A stretch of DNA of 42,615 nt from Gemmatimonadota bacterium (GTDB lineage: Bacteria; Gemmatimonadota; Gemmatimonadetes; Gemmatimonadales; Gemmatimonadaceae). Below, piece after piece: positions 32,987-40,680 of this stretch; positions within the stretch are counted from its first letter, which is position 1, and each line of letters starts with the position of its first letter. The stretch covers positions 1-42,615 of the forward strand of contig JAJTGR010000025.1 of assembly GCA_021299375.1 (NCBI GenBank). Direction: 5' to 3'. The notes below the pieces were generated by a model that saw only the letters and a list, made by a program, of their open reading frames with translations, was not told where the DNA came from and ran no database searches. Position numbers and translations under genes: made by a program.

Positions 32987-34303
32987 ATGACGACATTCCG
33001 GAGCATCCACGCGGCCATCGGTCGCCCCCATCACTGGCGGCGGCTGGCTGCCGTCACCATGCTGAGCGCGACGGCCGCGTGCGGCGACGGCTCGGCGGCC
33101 GGTCCGGAGCCGACCGGCACACTCGACTCGCTGACGGCCCTCCCGCGGACGCTCACGGCGACGGAGCAGCAGGGCGTGGCCGGCGTCAACGTGTTCGCCT
33201 ACAACCTGCTCAGGCAGGCCGCAGCCTCCAGCCCGGCTTCCGGCCAGCAACGCAACCTCCTGCTCTCACCGCTGAGCGTGCAGGTGGCCCTCGGGATGAC
33301 CATGAATGGCGCAGCCGGGACCACCTTCTCCCAGATGCAGCAGGTCCTGGGGTGGGGCGGGCGGTCGCGCGCGGAAATCAACGCCGCCTACAGGAGCCTG
33401 CTCGCACTGTTGCCCACGCTCGACTCGACCGTCACGGTGTCCGTCGGCAACGGCATCTGGACACGAACGAGCGCGGTGCCCGATACCAGCTTCGTGCGCG
33501 AGGCGCGGGAGTTCTTCTCGGCGCCGGTGCAGTCGGTGGCCACGGCCTCGCTCATGCGCGACTCGGTCAACGCGTGGGTCCAGCGCAGCACCCGCGGCCT
33601 GATCCCGACACTGCTGGAACAGGCGCCGCCCGACGATCTGCAGATGATGCTGGTCAATGCGGTCTATTTCGACGGCGCCTGGCGCGATCGGTTCGACATG
33701 AACAACACGCGCCTCGATGGCACGTTCACGCTGGCGTCCGGCGCGCCGGTCACCACGCCAATGATGCGGCGCACGGGTGGATTCAGCGTCAAGTCGACAA
33801 TCGACCTGGGCGCCGGCCGCACCGGCGTGGCCGCCGAGCTGCCGTTCGGCAACAGCGCCTACAGCATGCTGCTGCTGATGCCGACGACCGGGGGGGTCGA
33901 TGCCGTGATCCAGCGTCTGGATACGGCGTTCGTGGGGAGTGTCGTGCGCTCGCTGGAGCCGCAGACGCTGGCGTTCCTCGGGCTCCCACGCTTCACGCTG
34001 CGGGCGTCGCGCCAGCTGAACGGCGATCTGACGGCGCTCGGCATGTCGCAGGCCTTCAGCGATGCGGCGGAGTTCCCGCGGCTCGTGACGAACGTCCGGA
34101 CGAAGATCGGCTTCGTGCAGCACGGCGTGTCGATCGCGGTAACGGAGCGTGGTGCACGGGCCGGCGGCGCGACGGCCGTCGGCATCATGCCGGTAAGCTT
34201 GCCCCCGATCTACGAGTTCGACCGTCCGTTCGTGTTCATGATCCGCGAGCGCTTCACCGGCACGGTGCTCTTCATCGGCGTCGTCCACGACCCGCGCAGC
34301 TGA
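32987..34303 (+). CDS. Serpin-family protease inhibitor, exported lipoprotein
   Basis: This 438-residue serpin has a lipoprotein signal ending SATAAC (Cys32) and then about 400 residues of serpin fold: FAYNLLRQ, LLLSPLSVQVALGMTMNGAAG, VNAVYFDGAWRDRF with TPMM, LLMPTTGG, and the C-terminal DRPFVFMIRERFTGTVLFIG. The reactive-centre hinge is ERGARAGGAT (387-396), close to the inhibitory consensus (E-E-G-x-x-A-A-A-x-T) with small residues at P12-P9. By alignment the P1-P1' bond is Val403-Ser404, suggesting an elastase-like target. Bacterial serpins are uncommon; being surface- or periplasm-anchored, it would guard against the cell's own or foreign serine proteases. It forms a single-gene unit between two hairpins. 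Confidence 0.95.
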   Translation: MTTFRSIHAAIGRPHHWRRLAAVTMLSATAACGDGSAAGPEPTGTLDSLTALPRTLTATEQQGVAGVNVFAYNLLRQAAASSPASGQQRNLLLSPLSVQVALGMTMNGAAGTTFSQMQQVLGWGGRSRAEINAAYRSLLALLPTLDSTVTVSVGNGIWTRTSAVPDTSFVREAREFFSAPVQSVATASLMRDSVNAWVQRSTRGLIPTLLEQAPPDDLQMMLVNAVYFDGAWRDRFDMNNTRLDGTFTLASGAPVTTPMMRRTGGFSVKSTIDLGAGRTGVAAELPFGNSAYSMLLLMPTTGGVDAVIQRLDTAFVGSVVRSLEPQTLAFLGLPRFTLRASRQLNGDLTALGMSQAFSDAAEFPRLVTNVRTKIGFVQHGVSIAVTERGARAGGATAVGIMPVSLPPIYEFDRPFVFMIRERFTGTVLFIGVVHDPRS

Positions 34304-34397
34304 TTCGGCGTGTCGTGTAGGGGTTTGCGCGTCGGCCCTCCGTGATCTCGCGGAACGGCATCGGCATGTCGGCGTGAGCGGGAAACGGCTTCCGCGT

Positions 34398-34444
34398 ACG
34401 CTCCATCGGGCGGGAAGGGGCACCCCTCCCGCCCGATGGAGCGT
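34398..34444. terminator. Long inverted repeat between convergent genes
   Basis: ACGCTCCATCGGGCGGGA (34398-34415) pairs perfectly over 18 bp with its complement at 34427-34444; the middle AGGGGCACCCC can add four more G-C pairs past one bulge. It lies between the serpin gene and the convergent LTXXQ-like gene. There is no U-tract, but the stem is very stable, so bidirectional termination is likely. Confidence 0.7.
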
Positions 34445-34474
34445 CAACCCCCGCGCCGAGTCACGCGTGGGCGG

Positions 34475-35281
34475 TCAGCCCCCACACGACGACGTCCCGG
34501 TGATCGTGGCGATGTCGGTGGACAGCTTCTGCTGCGCCGCGCGCACCCGCTCGCGTGCGGGGGTGACCGCGTCGAGAATCCCGCGAATCTGCGATTCCAC
34601 AGCGCTGCTGCCCGGGCTGGCGGCGCGCAGGGCGAGGATCTTGTCGAGCGCATCGGAGATGGCCTTCAGATCGGCGGTCATCGCCAGCTCGAAGGCCCGT
34701 TCGAGATCGGCGATCTGCTGCGCCTGGGCCGCGGTGAGACTGAGCGGCGACGCGCAGCGGGCCAGCCACTCGCGCTGCGCCGGCGTGAGCACCGCGTCGA
34801 TGGCCTTCTGCAGCGCGGCCTCCGCCGCCTCGAGCCGCTGGGCGATGGCCGATCCCTTGGCCATGATGGCGTCGATGCTGGCAGCCGAGGCGCCGGCCGC
34901 GCGCGCCGCGCGTGCCTCCACGAGGATGGCGTTATAGTCGGCGGCGTCCTTCGCCGTCTGCTGTTCGAAGGTCGCCCGCAGGGCGTTGATCTGCTGCTGT
35001 TGCGCCGCGCTGAGCGCCAGCGACGCGGGCAACGCGAAGGCCGAGCCGGCCGCGGGCACGCCGGACGCGGTGCCCGGGCCGGCGCTGTCGCGACGGGTGG
35101 CCGCCGATGCGCTTCGGATCAAACTGTCGTTGGTTGCCACCTGTGCCGCGAGCGATGCATCGGTGTCGCCGGCCGGTGCCAGCGGCGACGCGTCGGTGCA
35201 GGCGGTGGCCCCCACCACGAGCAGGGCGGACACCGTGCCGATCGCGGCACCCCGTCGCTGCGTCCGGAGAAAAGAGAACAT
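34475..35281 (-). CDS. LTXXQ/Spy-like lipoprotein
   Basis: The 268-residue lipoprotein has a signal ending VVGATAC (Cys28). The mature part is almost all helix with LTXXQ-type repeats: LSAAQQQQINALRATF, LTPAQREWLARC and LTAAQAQQIADLERAF. These resemble the Spy/CpxP family of periplasmic chaperone/stress proteins, although the length and Ala content are greater. Two Cys residues (RCASPL; TSSCGG) could pair. The ATG at 35279-35281 has GGAG 6 nt upstream; a GTG at 35293 is an alternative. It lies 122 bp downstream of the ECF sigma gene on the same strand and could be in its regulon. Confidence 0.75.
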   Translation of the reverse strand: MFSFLRTQRRGAAIGTVSALLVVGATACTDASPLAPAGDTDASLAAQVATNDSLIRSASAATRRDSAGPGTASGVPAAGSAFALPASLALSAAQQQQINALRATFEQQTAKDAADYNAILVEARAARAAGASAASIDAIMAKGSAIAQRLEAAEAALQKAIDAVLTPAQREWLARCASPLSLTAAQAQQIADLERAFELAMTADLKAISDALDKILALRAASPGSSAVESQIRGILDAVTPARERVRAAQQKLSTDIATITGTSSCGG

Positions 35282-35403
35282 GTCGTGCTCCACTGAAGGG
35301 TGATGATGTGCAGCGTACCTGGCTGCGCGATGTCGTCAGCGCTGACGGCTACCAGGAACTACACCACGAGGCCAATGTCCCCTGACAGCAAGGTGAGCCG
35401 TCG

Positions 35404-35967
35404 CTAATCGCGCCAGGGCCGCAGCTGCTCGCGCAGCACACGCAAGGCGCGGCTCATCTGGGTCTCCACCGTCTTCACGGACACCTCGAGGACCGTGGCG
35501 ATCTCATTGTACGTGAGACCGCGCGCCCGACTGAGCAGAAAGACTTCGCGGGCCCCGGGGGCGAGGCGGGCCAGCGCCTGCTGCAAGGCGTGCTGCAACT
35601 CGGTGGCGATCACGTCGTCGTCCACTCCCTCGGTGCGACTGGCCACCTGCGCCGCCCGTTCCGGATCGCTCGTGATGGTGCCATCCTGCCGCCGTCGGTC
35701 CCGCACGTGGTTGAGGGCGCGATTGCGGCAGGCCTGGTACAGATAGGCCGGCAAGCCGTCGGGGATGTCGACCGCCGCGCGGTTGCGCCACGTAGCGAGG
35801 AGTGCGTCCTGCACGATGTCCTCGGCGGCCACCCGGTCCCGCACGATCTGGTGCACCGCCGAGGCGAGCCGCGGATAGTGCGTGCGAACAATGTGGTCGA
35901 ACGCGTCGCTCGAGGCGGACTCGTCGGGCGCGGAGGACCGCGCAGGGAAGCGATCGAGCGGATGCAT
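35404..35967 (-). CDS. ECF-type sigma factor, FecI-like
   Basis: This 187-residue sigma factor has region 2 (HIVRTHYPRLASAVHQIVRD, AAEDIVQDALLATWRN, LPAYLYQACRNRALNHVRDR) and region 4 (LAPGAREVFLLSRARGLTYN, then VSVKTVETQMSRALRVLREQL). A TonB-receptor/FecR pair lies divergent to it, so this is the FecI-like member of a surface-signalling set. The order is unusual: the sigma is transcribed away from the FecR gene. ATG at 35965-35967 has a TATCCT box 8 nt upstream. The palindrome AACACGCGTGTT at 36001-36012 lies 34 bp upstream, between the divergent genes. Confidence 0.9.
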   Translation of the reverse strand: MHPLDRFPARSSAPDESASSDAFDHIVRTHYPRLASAVHQIVRDRVAAEDIVQDALLATWRNRAAVDIPDGLPAYLYQACRNRALNHVRDRRRQDGTITSDPERAAQVASRTEGVDDDVIATELQHALQQALARLAPGAREVFLLSRARGLTYNEIATVLEVSVKTVETQMSRALRVLREQLRPWRD

Positions 35968-36000
35968 GCGGGCCAAGGATATCGTGTCAGGGTACAAATG

Positions 36001-36012
36001 AACACGCGTGTT
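36001..36012. promoter_or_regulatory. 12-bp palindrome between divergent sigma and FecR genes
   Basis: AACACGCGTGTT is a perfect palindrome placed between the two starts (35967 and 36097). It could be an operator shared by both promoters. No regulator gene is assigned. Confidence 0.45.
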
Positions 36013-36096
36013 ATTCTGAATCAGGTGGCGTTCCGTGCCTCGGTGCGGTCGCGACTGCCGGCGCTTTCCGCTGCACCACCCTCCGTCTCTCCCCCG

Positions 36097-37122
36097 ATGT
36101 CGATGTCCGACCTCCCCCCTGACGACGATCTGCGCTGGGCTCAAGCCACGCGCTTGGTCGCGGGCGGGCTCGACGCCGACGACGCGGCGCGTATGCGCAG
36201 GTGGCTGTCGTCGACCCCCGATGGCGCCGCGCTGCTCGCGGAGGCGGAGCACGTGTGGACGGCCGCGAACCAACTGGGCGGCACCGGGCCCGTGGTGTGG
36301 GACACCGACGCCGCGATGCGGCGATTTGCCGAGGCCCGCGCGCGGGAGGCGCACGCTCCGCGCCCGGCGCGGACATCACGCGGGGGTGTCCGGACCCGCC
36401 AGCGTGTCCTTGCCGCGGCGGCGCTGGTTGGCGTACTGATCGGGGTCGGGTGGTGGCGCCAATCGGCATTCGCCCCGGCGTCGCGCCCCACGGACGCGTT
36501 GCGGCTGGTCGCGAAGGGAGGAGACGCGCCCGTGTCGGTGACGCTGGCCGATGGCTCGCGGGTGACACTCGCGCCGGGGAGTACGCTTCGCGGCGCCGCC
36601 GACTTCGGGCGCGCCCATCGGCAGCTGGAGCTGACGGGCGAGGCGCTGTTCACCGTGACACCGGGCGCCATGCCTTTCCGGGTACGGGTGGGGGACGTGC
36701 TGGTGGAGGATGTCAGCACCGCGTTCGCGGTTCGGGAGCGCAGCGAGGCCACGCTGGTCGCCGTGGTCGAGGGCGCGGTAGTGGTGGGAGCGCGCCGCGA
36801 CACGGTGCGCGCCGGTGCGGGGGGCCTGGCCACGGCGGCGGGACTGGTGGCCCCGATCGGGGCCGACGAGGTGCGCCGAGCGATCGCCTGGACAGGTGGC
36901 CAGCTGGTGTTCGACAACGAGCCCCTCGGCGATGTGGTCGGTCGCCTCAGCCGCTGGAGTGGGCGGACCATCGAGGTGGACGCCTCGATGGCGCATCGTC
37001 GCGTGACGGTCACGTTCGATGGGGAGTCGCCCGACGCGATGGTCGACGTGCTGGCCACCACCATCGGCGGACAGCTCCGCCCCACGGCGCTCGGGTGGAG
37101 GCTGAGCGAGCGGACCAGGTGA
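36097..37122 (+). CDS. FecR-family anti-sigma factor
   Basis: This 341-residue protein (ATG 36097, MSMSDLPPDDDLRWAQ) has an N-terminal cytoplasmic sigma-binding region (about 1-90, LVAGGLDADDAARMRRWLSS), one membrane helix (about 103-120, RVLAAAALVGVLIGVGWW) and the periplasmic FecR domain (about 128-230). The latter shows VSVTLADGSRVTLAPGSTLR, ALFTVTPGAMPFRVRVGDVL and VSTAFAVRER. The tail (about 265-340, DNEPLGDVVGRLSRW) is an STN-like/DUF4974 module that contacts the receptor's signalling domain. It overlaps the receptor gene by GTGA. FecR passes a signal from the outer-membrane receptor to the sigma factor. Confidence 0.92.
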   Translation: MSMSDLPPDDDLRWAQATRLVAGGLDADDAARMRRWLSSTPDGAALLAEAEHVWTAANQLGGTGPVVWDTDAAMRRFAEARAREAHAPRPARTSRGGVRTRQRVLAAAALVGVLIGVGWWRQSAFAPASRPTDALRLVAKGGDAPVSVTLADGSRVTLAPGSTLRGAADFGRAHRQLELTGEALFTVTPGAMPFRVRVGDVLVEDVSTAFAVRERSEATLVAVVEGAVVVGARRDTVRAGAGGLATAAGLVAPIGADEVRRAIAWTGGQLVFDNEPLGDVVGRLSRWSGRTIEVDASMAHRRVTVTFDGESPDAMVDVLATTIGGQLRPTALGWRLSERTR

Positions 37123-39572
37123 GGCACCCGTTGGTGCTCGCGCTGCTGGCCGGCGTGGGGAGCCCCGCCGCCGCGGTCGCGCAGGCGAGCGCCGCGGCGG
37201 TGGCGCAGCCACCGGCCGTGCGCTCCGACGTCTGTCGGCCCGGTACGGCCGCCGAATCGCGCGGGGCGTGGCGTCTCGTGCGCGTACCGCTCGCCCAGGC
37301 CGTGCGGCAGGTTGCCGAGCGCGCGGGCTGGCGCCTGTCGTACAGCCCCGAGCAGCTGCCGCAGCGCGCGGTGTCGGTGGTGTGTGACACCTTCGAGGCG
37401 CGCGCCGCACTCGCGGTCATCCTTGCGGGAACCACCGTGCGCGTGATTGTCCGCGACAACCTGCTCATCTTGGCCCCGATGTCTCCGGCTGACGACCGGG
37501 CGGCTGATGCCCAGGCGGCCCAGCCTCTGCCGGTACAGCGGGTGCAGGCGGACGCTGACGCCGCGTCGCCTTCCCTGCTGGGCGTCCTGGCCGGTGTCGG
37601 TTCCCGCGTCGTGACACTCGATGGCGACAGTCTGCTGGCAAGCGGCGCCTCGTCGCTCGGCGAGGTGCTGCGCTCAACCCTGCCGGGGCTGACGGCGTGG
37701 GATCGCGGCGGCGGCGCGCTGCGCATTGCGAGTGTGCGTGGTCGGGGAGGGGACGGCGGTCCGGGGGTGAAAGTCTTCGTCGACGGTATCGAGGTGGCCG
37801 ACCCGGCGTCGGTGCTCGGGCTGGATCTGCGCGGCGTGGCGCACGTGCAGTGGCAGCCCGGCGCCGCGGGCGCCTCACGGTACGGCACGGATGCGCTGGA
37901 CGGCATACTGCACTTCACGACCCGTGCCCTGCAGGGCGCGCGCGCCGCCGGCGGCGGTTCGCGCGCGTTGCCGCAGTCGCTGCGAGTCGGCGCGGCCGGT
38001 TCCCGCCTGCAACGCGGGGCCCTGCTGAGCACCGATGTCGGCGCGGGCGGTGCCTGGACCCGCACGGCGCGGCCAGCCGCCGGAGACCGCACCGACTCCA
38101 CGGCGGTGCGCTACTCACTGGGCGCCACGGGGTTTGCCGTGCGTACCGGTGTGCCGGTGGGTGACCGGCCCATGACCACGGCTGGCGGGTCGTGGTCGGC
38201 GATGGCCGCCACAGCGCGCTGGCGGGTAGATCTCAACGCGCGCGCCGCGGGCGGGCGACAGATCCTGTCGATCGATCCGCGCTGGAGCGAGTCGGCGCCG
38301 GCCACCCGGCCCGGTGCCGCGAGCATCACGGCGCTCGACGAAGAGGAGGTACGGGACGCGCACGCGGGACTCGCGATGCGCTGGGACCCCGGGCACGGCG
38401 GGCACGCCCTGCAGCTCGCGGTAGCGCGGTCCGACCGTGAGGCCACCGCCGGCGCCCGACGGCTGTCTCTGCAGGACAGCATCCGCGTGGCGTGGCGTGG
38501 CCCGGTGACCCGATGGACGGCACGGTACCGCGGGGAGGTGCCGCTGCCTCGTTCGGGGCTCACCCTCCAGCTGGTCGCCGACGCCTCGCACCTGACCCGT
38601 AACGCGCCCGATACCTCGGGGCTCGCCAACTCGCTGGGCGACAGTGCCACCACGCAATCGCTGGCCGGTGGTGCGGTGAGCCTCCGGGGCGACCTCCGGC
38701 GGGTGCACTGGTCGGCGAGCCTGCGTGGGGAATGGAACGATGCGCTCGGCGTACGATCGCTGCCGCTGTGGCTCCCCTCAGCCGGCATCGAGGTGCCCAT
38801 GCCGGCCATCGGCCGCATGATGTGGCGCGGTCGGGCGGCGTTCGGGGCGAGTGCCCGAGCTCCGTCGCCGGGCATGAGCGCAGCGCGGACCACGTCGCTG
38901 TACGCCCAGCGGGCCAATCCGGGGTTGCAGGGCGAACGGCAGCGGGCACTGGAGGCGGGAGTGGACGGGAGCGCGGGGGAGGCCGGACAGCTGGCGGTGA
39001 CGGTGTTCCACCAGCGTACCGACGGCTTCGTTCAACTGGTGCCGACCGGACAAGCCGAAACGGGGGAGGGGTTCGTCCGCCGGGTCGTCCAGTTTCGCAC
39101 GGTGGGTTCGGTCGAGGCCCGCGGGGTGGATGCGGATGGCGTGCTGACGACCCGTTGGGGGCAATGGCGGGCAACCGGCAGTCTTGCGCGGTCGCGCGTG
39201 GTGACGCTCGACTCCAGCTACCGCGGTTCGCTCGAAGTGGGCGCGGTTCCGCTGGAAGCCCCCCAGTTGTCATGGGCCCTCTCCTGGACCACGCGTCTGC
39301 ACGGCGGCGACCTCACCATCGCCCAACAGACGATCGGCTCGTGGTCGTCGTTGGCCTGGGACTGCACCGGCGGCCGGACGGCGACGTGTGGCAATGACCT
39401 CCGCCTCGTGGCGCCCCTCACCCGATGGCACGCGAGCTTCGCCGGCCCACCGATCCGGGGCTGGCGCTGGCGCCTGCGCACGGAGAACCTCACCAACGAG
39501 CAGCGCGTCGACGGCAGTGCGATGCTGGTCGGGCCGGGGCGTTCGGTGACCGTCGAAATCGGCCGGTGGTGA
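37119..39572 (+). CDS. STN-containing TonB-dependent receptor
   Basis: The 817 residues start at a GTG in the GTGA overlap with FecR; signal MRHPLVLALLAGVGSPAAAVAQA. The STN signalling domain (about 52-120) has VPLAQAVRQVAERAGWRLSY and a C-x-F-pair. The plug (about 150-265) shows LGEVLRSTLPGLTAWDRGGG and GVKVFVDGIEVADPASVLGL, with SRYGTDALDGILHFTTR at its end. The rest is a beta barrel with RWSASLRGEW-like strands and a C-terminal VTVEIGRW ending in Trp. STN plus FecR means substrate binding is reported to a sigma factor, as in ferric-citrate uptake. The substrate (a siderophore, heme or other) is not indicated. Confidence 0.92.
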   Translation: MRHPLVLALLAGVGSPAAAVAQASAAAVAQPPAVRSDVCRPGTAAESRGAWRLVRVPLAQAVRQVAERAGWRLSYSPEQLPQRAVSVVCDTFEARAALAVILAGTTVRVIVRDNLLILAPMSPADDRAADAQAAQPLPVQRVQADADAASPSLLGVLAGVGSRVVTLDGDSLLASGASSLGEVLRSTLPGLTAWDRGGGALRIASVRGRGGDGGPGVKVFVDGIEVADPASVLGLDLRGVAHVQWQPGAAGASRYGTDALDGILHFTTRALQGARAAGGGSRALPQSLRVGAAGSRLQRGALLSTDVGAGGAWTRTARPAAGDRTDSTAVRYSLGATGFAVRTGVPVGDRPMTTAGGSWSAMAATARWRVDLNARAAGGRQILSIDPRWSESAPATRPGAASITALDEEEVRDAHAGLAMRWDPGHGGHALQLAVARSDREATAGARRLSLQDSIRVAWRGPVTRWTARYRGEVPLPRSGLTLQLVADASHLTRNAPDTSGLANSLGDSATTQSLAGGAVSLRGDLRRVHWSASLRGEWNDALGVRSLPLWLPSAGIEVPMPAIGRMMWRGRAAFGASARAPSPGMSAARTTSLYAQRANPGLQGERQRALEAGVDGSAGEAGQLAVTVFHQRTDGFVQLVPTGQAETGEGFVRRVVQFRTVGSVEARGVDADGVLTTRWGQWRATGSLARSRVVTLDSSYRGSLEVGAVPLEAPQLSWALSWTTRLHGGDLTIAQQTIGSWSSLAWDCTGGRTATCGNDLRLVAPLTRWHASFAGPPIRGWRWRLRTENLTNEQRVDGSAMLVGPGRSVTVEIGRW

Positions 39573-39900
39573 CCGTGCGGGGTCGGCACACTCTGATGCC
39601 TGGTACATCACGGTCACGATGGCGTGGGGCGCCACCCGCAGGCAGCGGCCATCAGCGCTCGGACCGAGCGCCGTGACCGTGACCGTGCTCCCCACCCCCC
39701 GGGTCACGCGCTCGAGGTCCCACCGCGGCGCCGGCGCGCGGCCCCGGCACTCCCCCAGACGTCGCGCCCGGTGTGCATCGTTCGGGCGTGAGGGGGGGGT
39801 AACGCCCCCGGCAACCTGATAGCGCGCGGGACAGCATCGCATCGCATCCGGTGCTGTCCCGCGAAACGTTCGGTACGCTGTCGGTCGAGCCGACGGTGCC

Positions 39901-39975
39901 GTTGCCCGCCGTTGCCCGCCGTTGCTTGCTGTTGCTTGCTGTTGCTTGCTGTTGCTTGCTGTTGCTTGCTGTTGC
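39901..39975. repeat. 10-bp tandem repeat, 7.5 copies
   Basis: Two units GTTGCCCGCC, five units GTTGCTTGCT and a final GTTGC, all in exact 10-bp register. The 5-bp subunit is partly self-similar. Located in non-coding DNA. Expansion or contraction by slippage is likely. Confidence 0.95.
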
Positions 39976-40353
39976 GGCGGTGCGCGCATCCTGGCATGCC
40001 AAGAGGCGCGATGCCAACTGCGCGGTCGTGCACAATCCGGCGGCCGCCGCGACTGCGTCCCGCGACCGCTCGGTGTGCGCGGGGTGGTGGCCCGCCCCGG
40101 TCCCTCGAGTGGGATGCGCGGCGCGACGACATGATGGACGACGACGGGCAACGCCTGATTCGCTGGGCGGGCGCCCCCCGGCGTGTCGCCAAGCCGTGTG
40201 CACGCAATCGTTGGCCGCCACATGCCGGCCATGACGCGTTCCCGATCACACCGCAGCGCCCGACACCGACGGCGCTCGCGGTTCACCACGCGCTTGTCGA
40301 CCGCCGGTGCCTGCCACGAACGTTCGATGGGTCAAGGACACTGACGCCGGGCG

Positions 40354-40379
40354 GTGCGCACGCGTGGTGCGCACGCGTG
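40354..40379. repeat. 13-bp tandem duplication
   Basis: GTGCGCACGCGTG occurs twice head to tail (40354-40366, 40367-40379). Each unit has overlapping palindromes GTGCGCAC and CACGCGTG. It lies 300 bp beyond the end of the PEGA-like gene. Confidence 0.85.
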
Positions 40380-40680
40380 GCACGAGCAGGGCGGGCGTAG
40401 GCAGACCCATGCCACGCGTGGTGGGGAAGCATGCGCCATGGCGGAGAGCACTCGCCGGCGCGAACGGGAGTCATCGTGTGCGTGTCACGTCAAGCCGACC
40501 GCTGGCCATTCCATCCGTGCGGATCTCGGACAGACGGTGGCGGGGCTCACGCGGATGATCCATGCACCCCGGACGGCCGAGCACGTCCTCGTGGCGACGC
40601 GGGAGGTGGTGCAGGCGGTGGGCGCACCGCGGTACGACGGGCGCTACAGGATGCCACACCCACCGGGCTTCCCCGTGCCA

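Larger units (their letters stand above)
39573..40680. other. Gene-free stretch of about 1.1 kb
   Basis: No convincing coding frame occurs: the open frames are antisense or Arg/Pro rich. On the minus strand 39580-39720 a short fragment reads like protein (STVTVTALGPSADGRCLRV) without start or end and may be a relic. The stretch holds the tandem repeats given separately and the 3' flank of the PEGA-like gene. Confidence 0.5.

Noticed and set aside
39580-39720. Protein-like fragment on the minus strand
   Set aside because: Short, without start, stop or recognisable family; mentioned only as a possible relic.
39901-39975. CRISPR array
   Set aside because: The repeat is 10 bp with no spacers and no cas gene.
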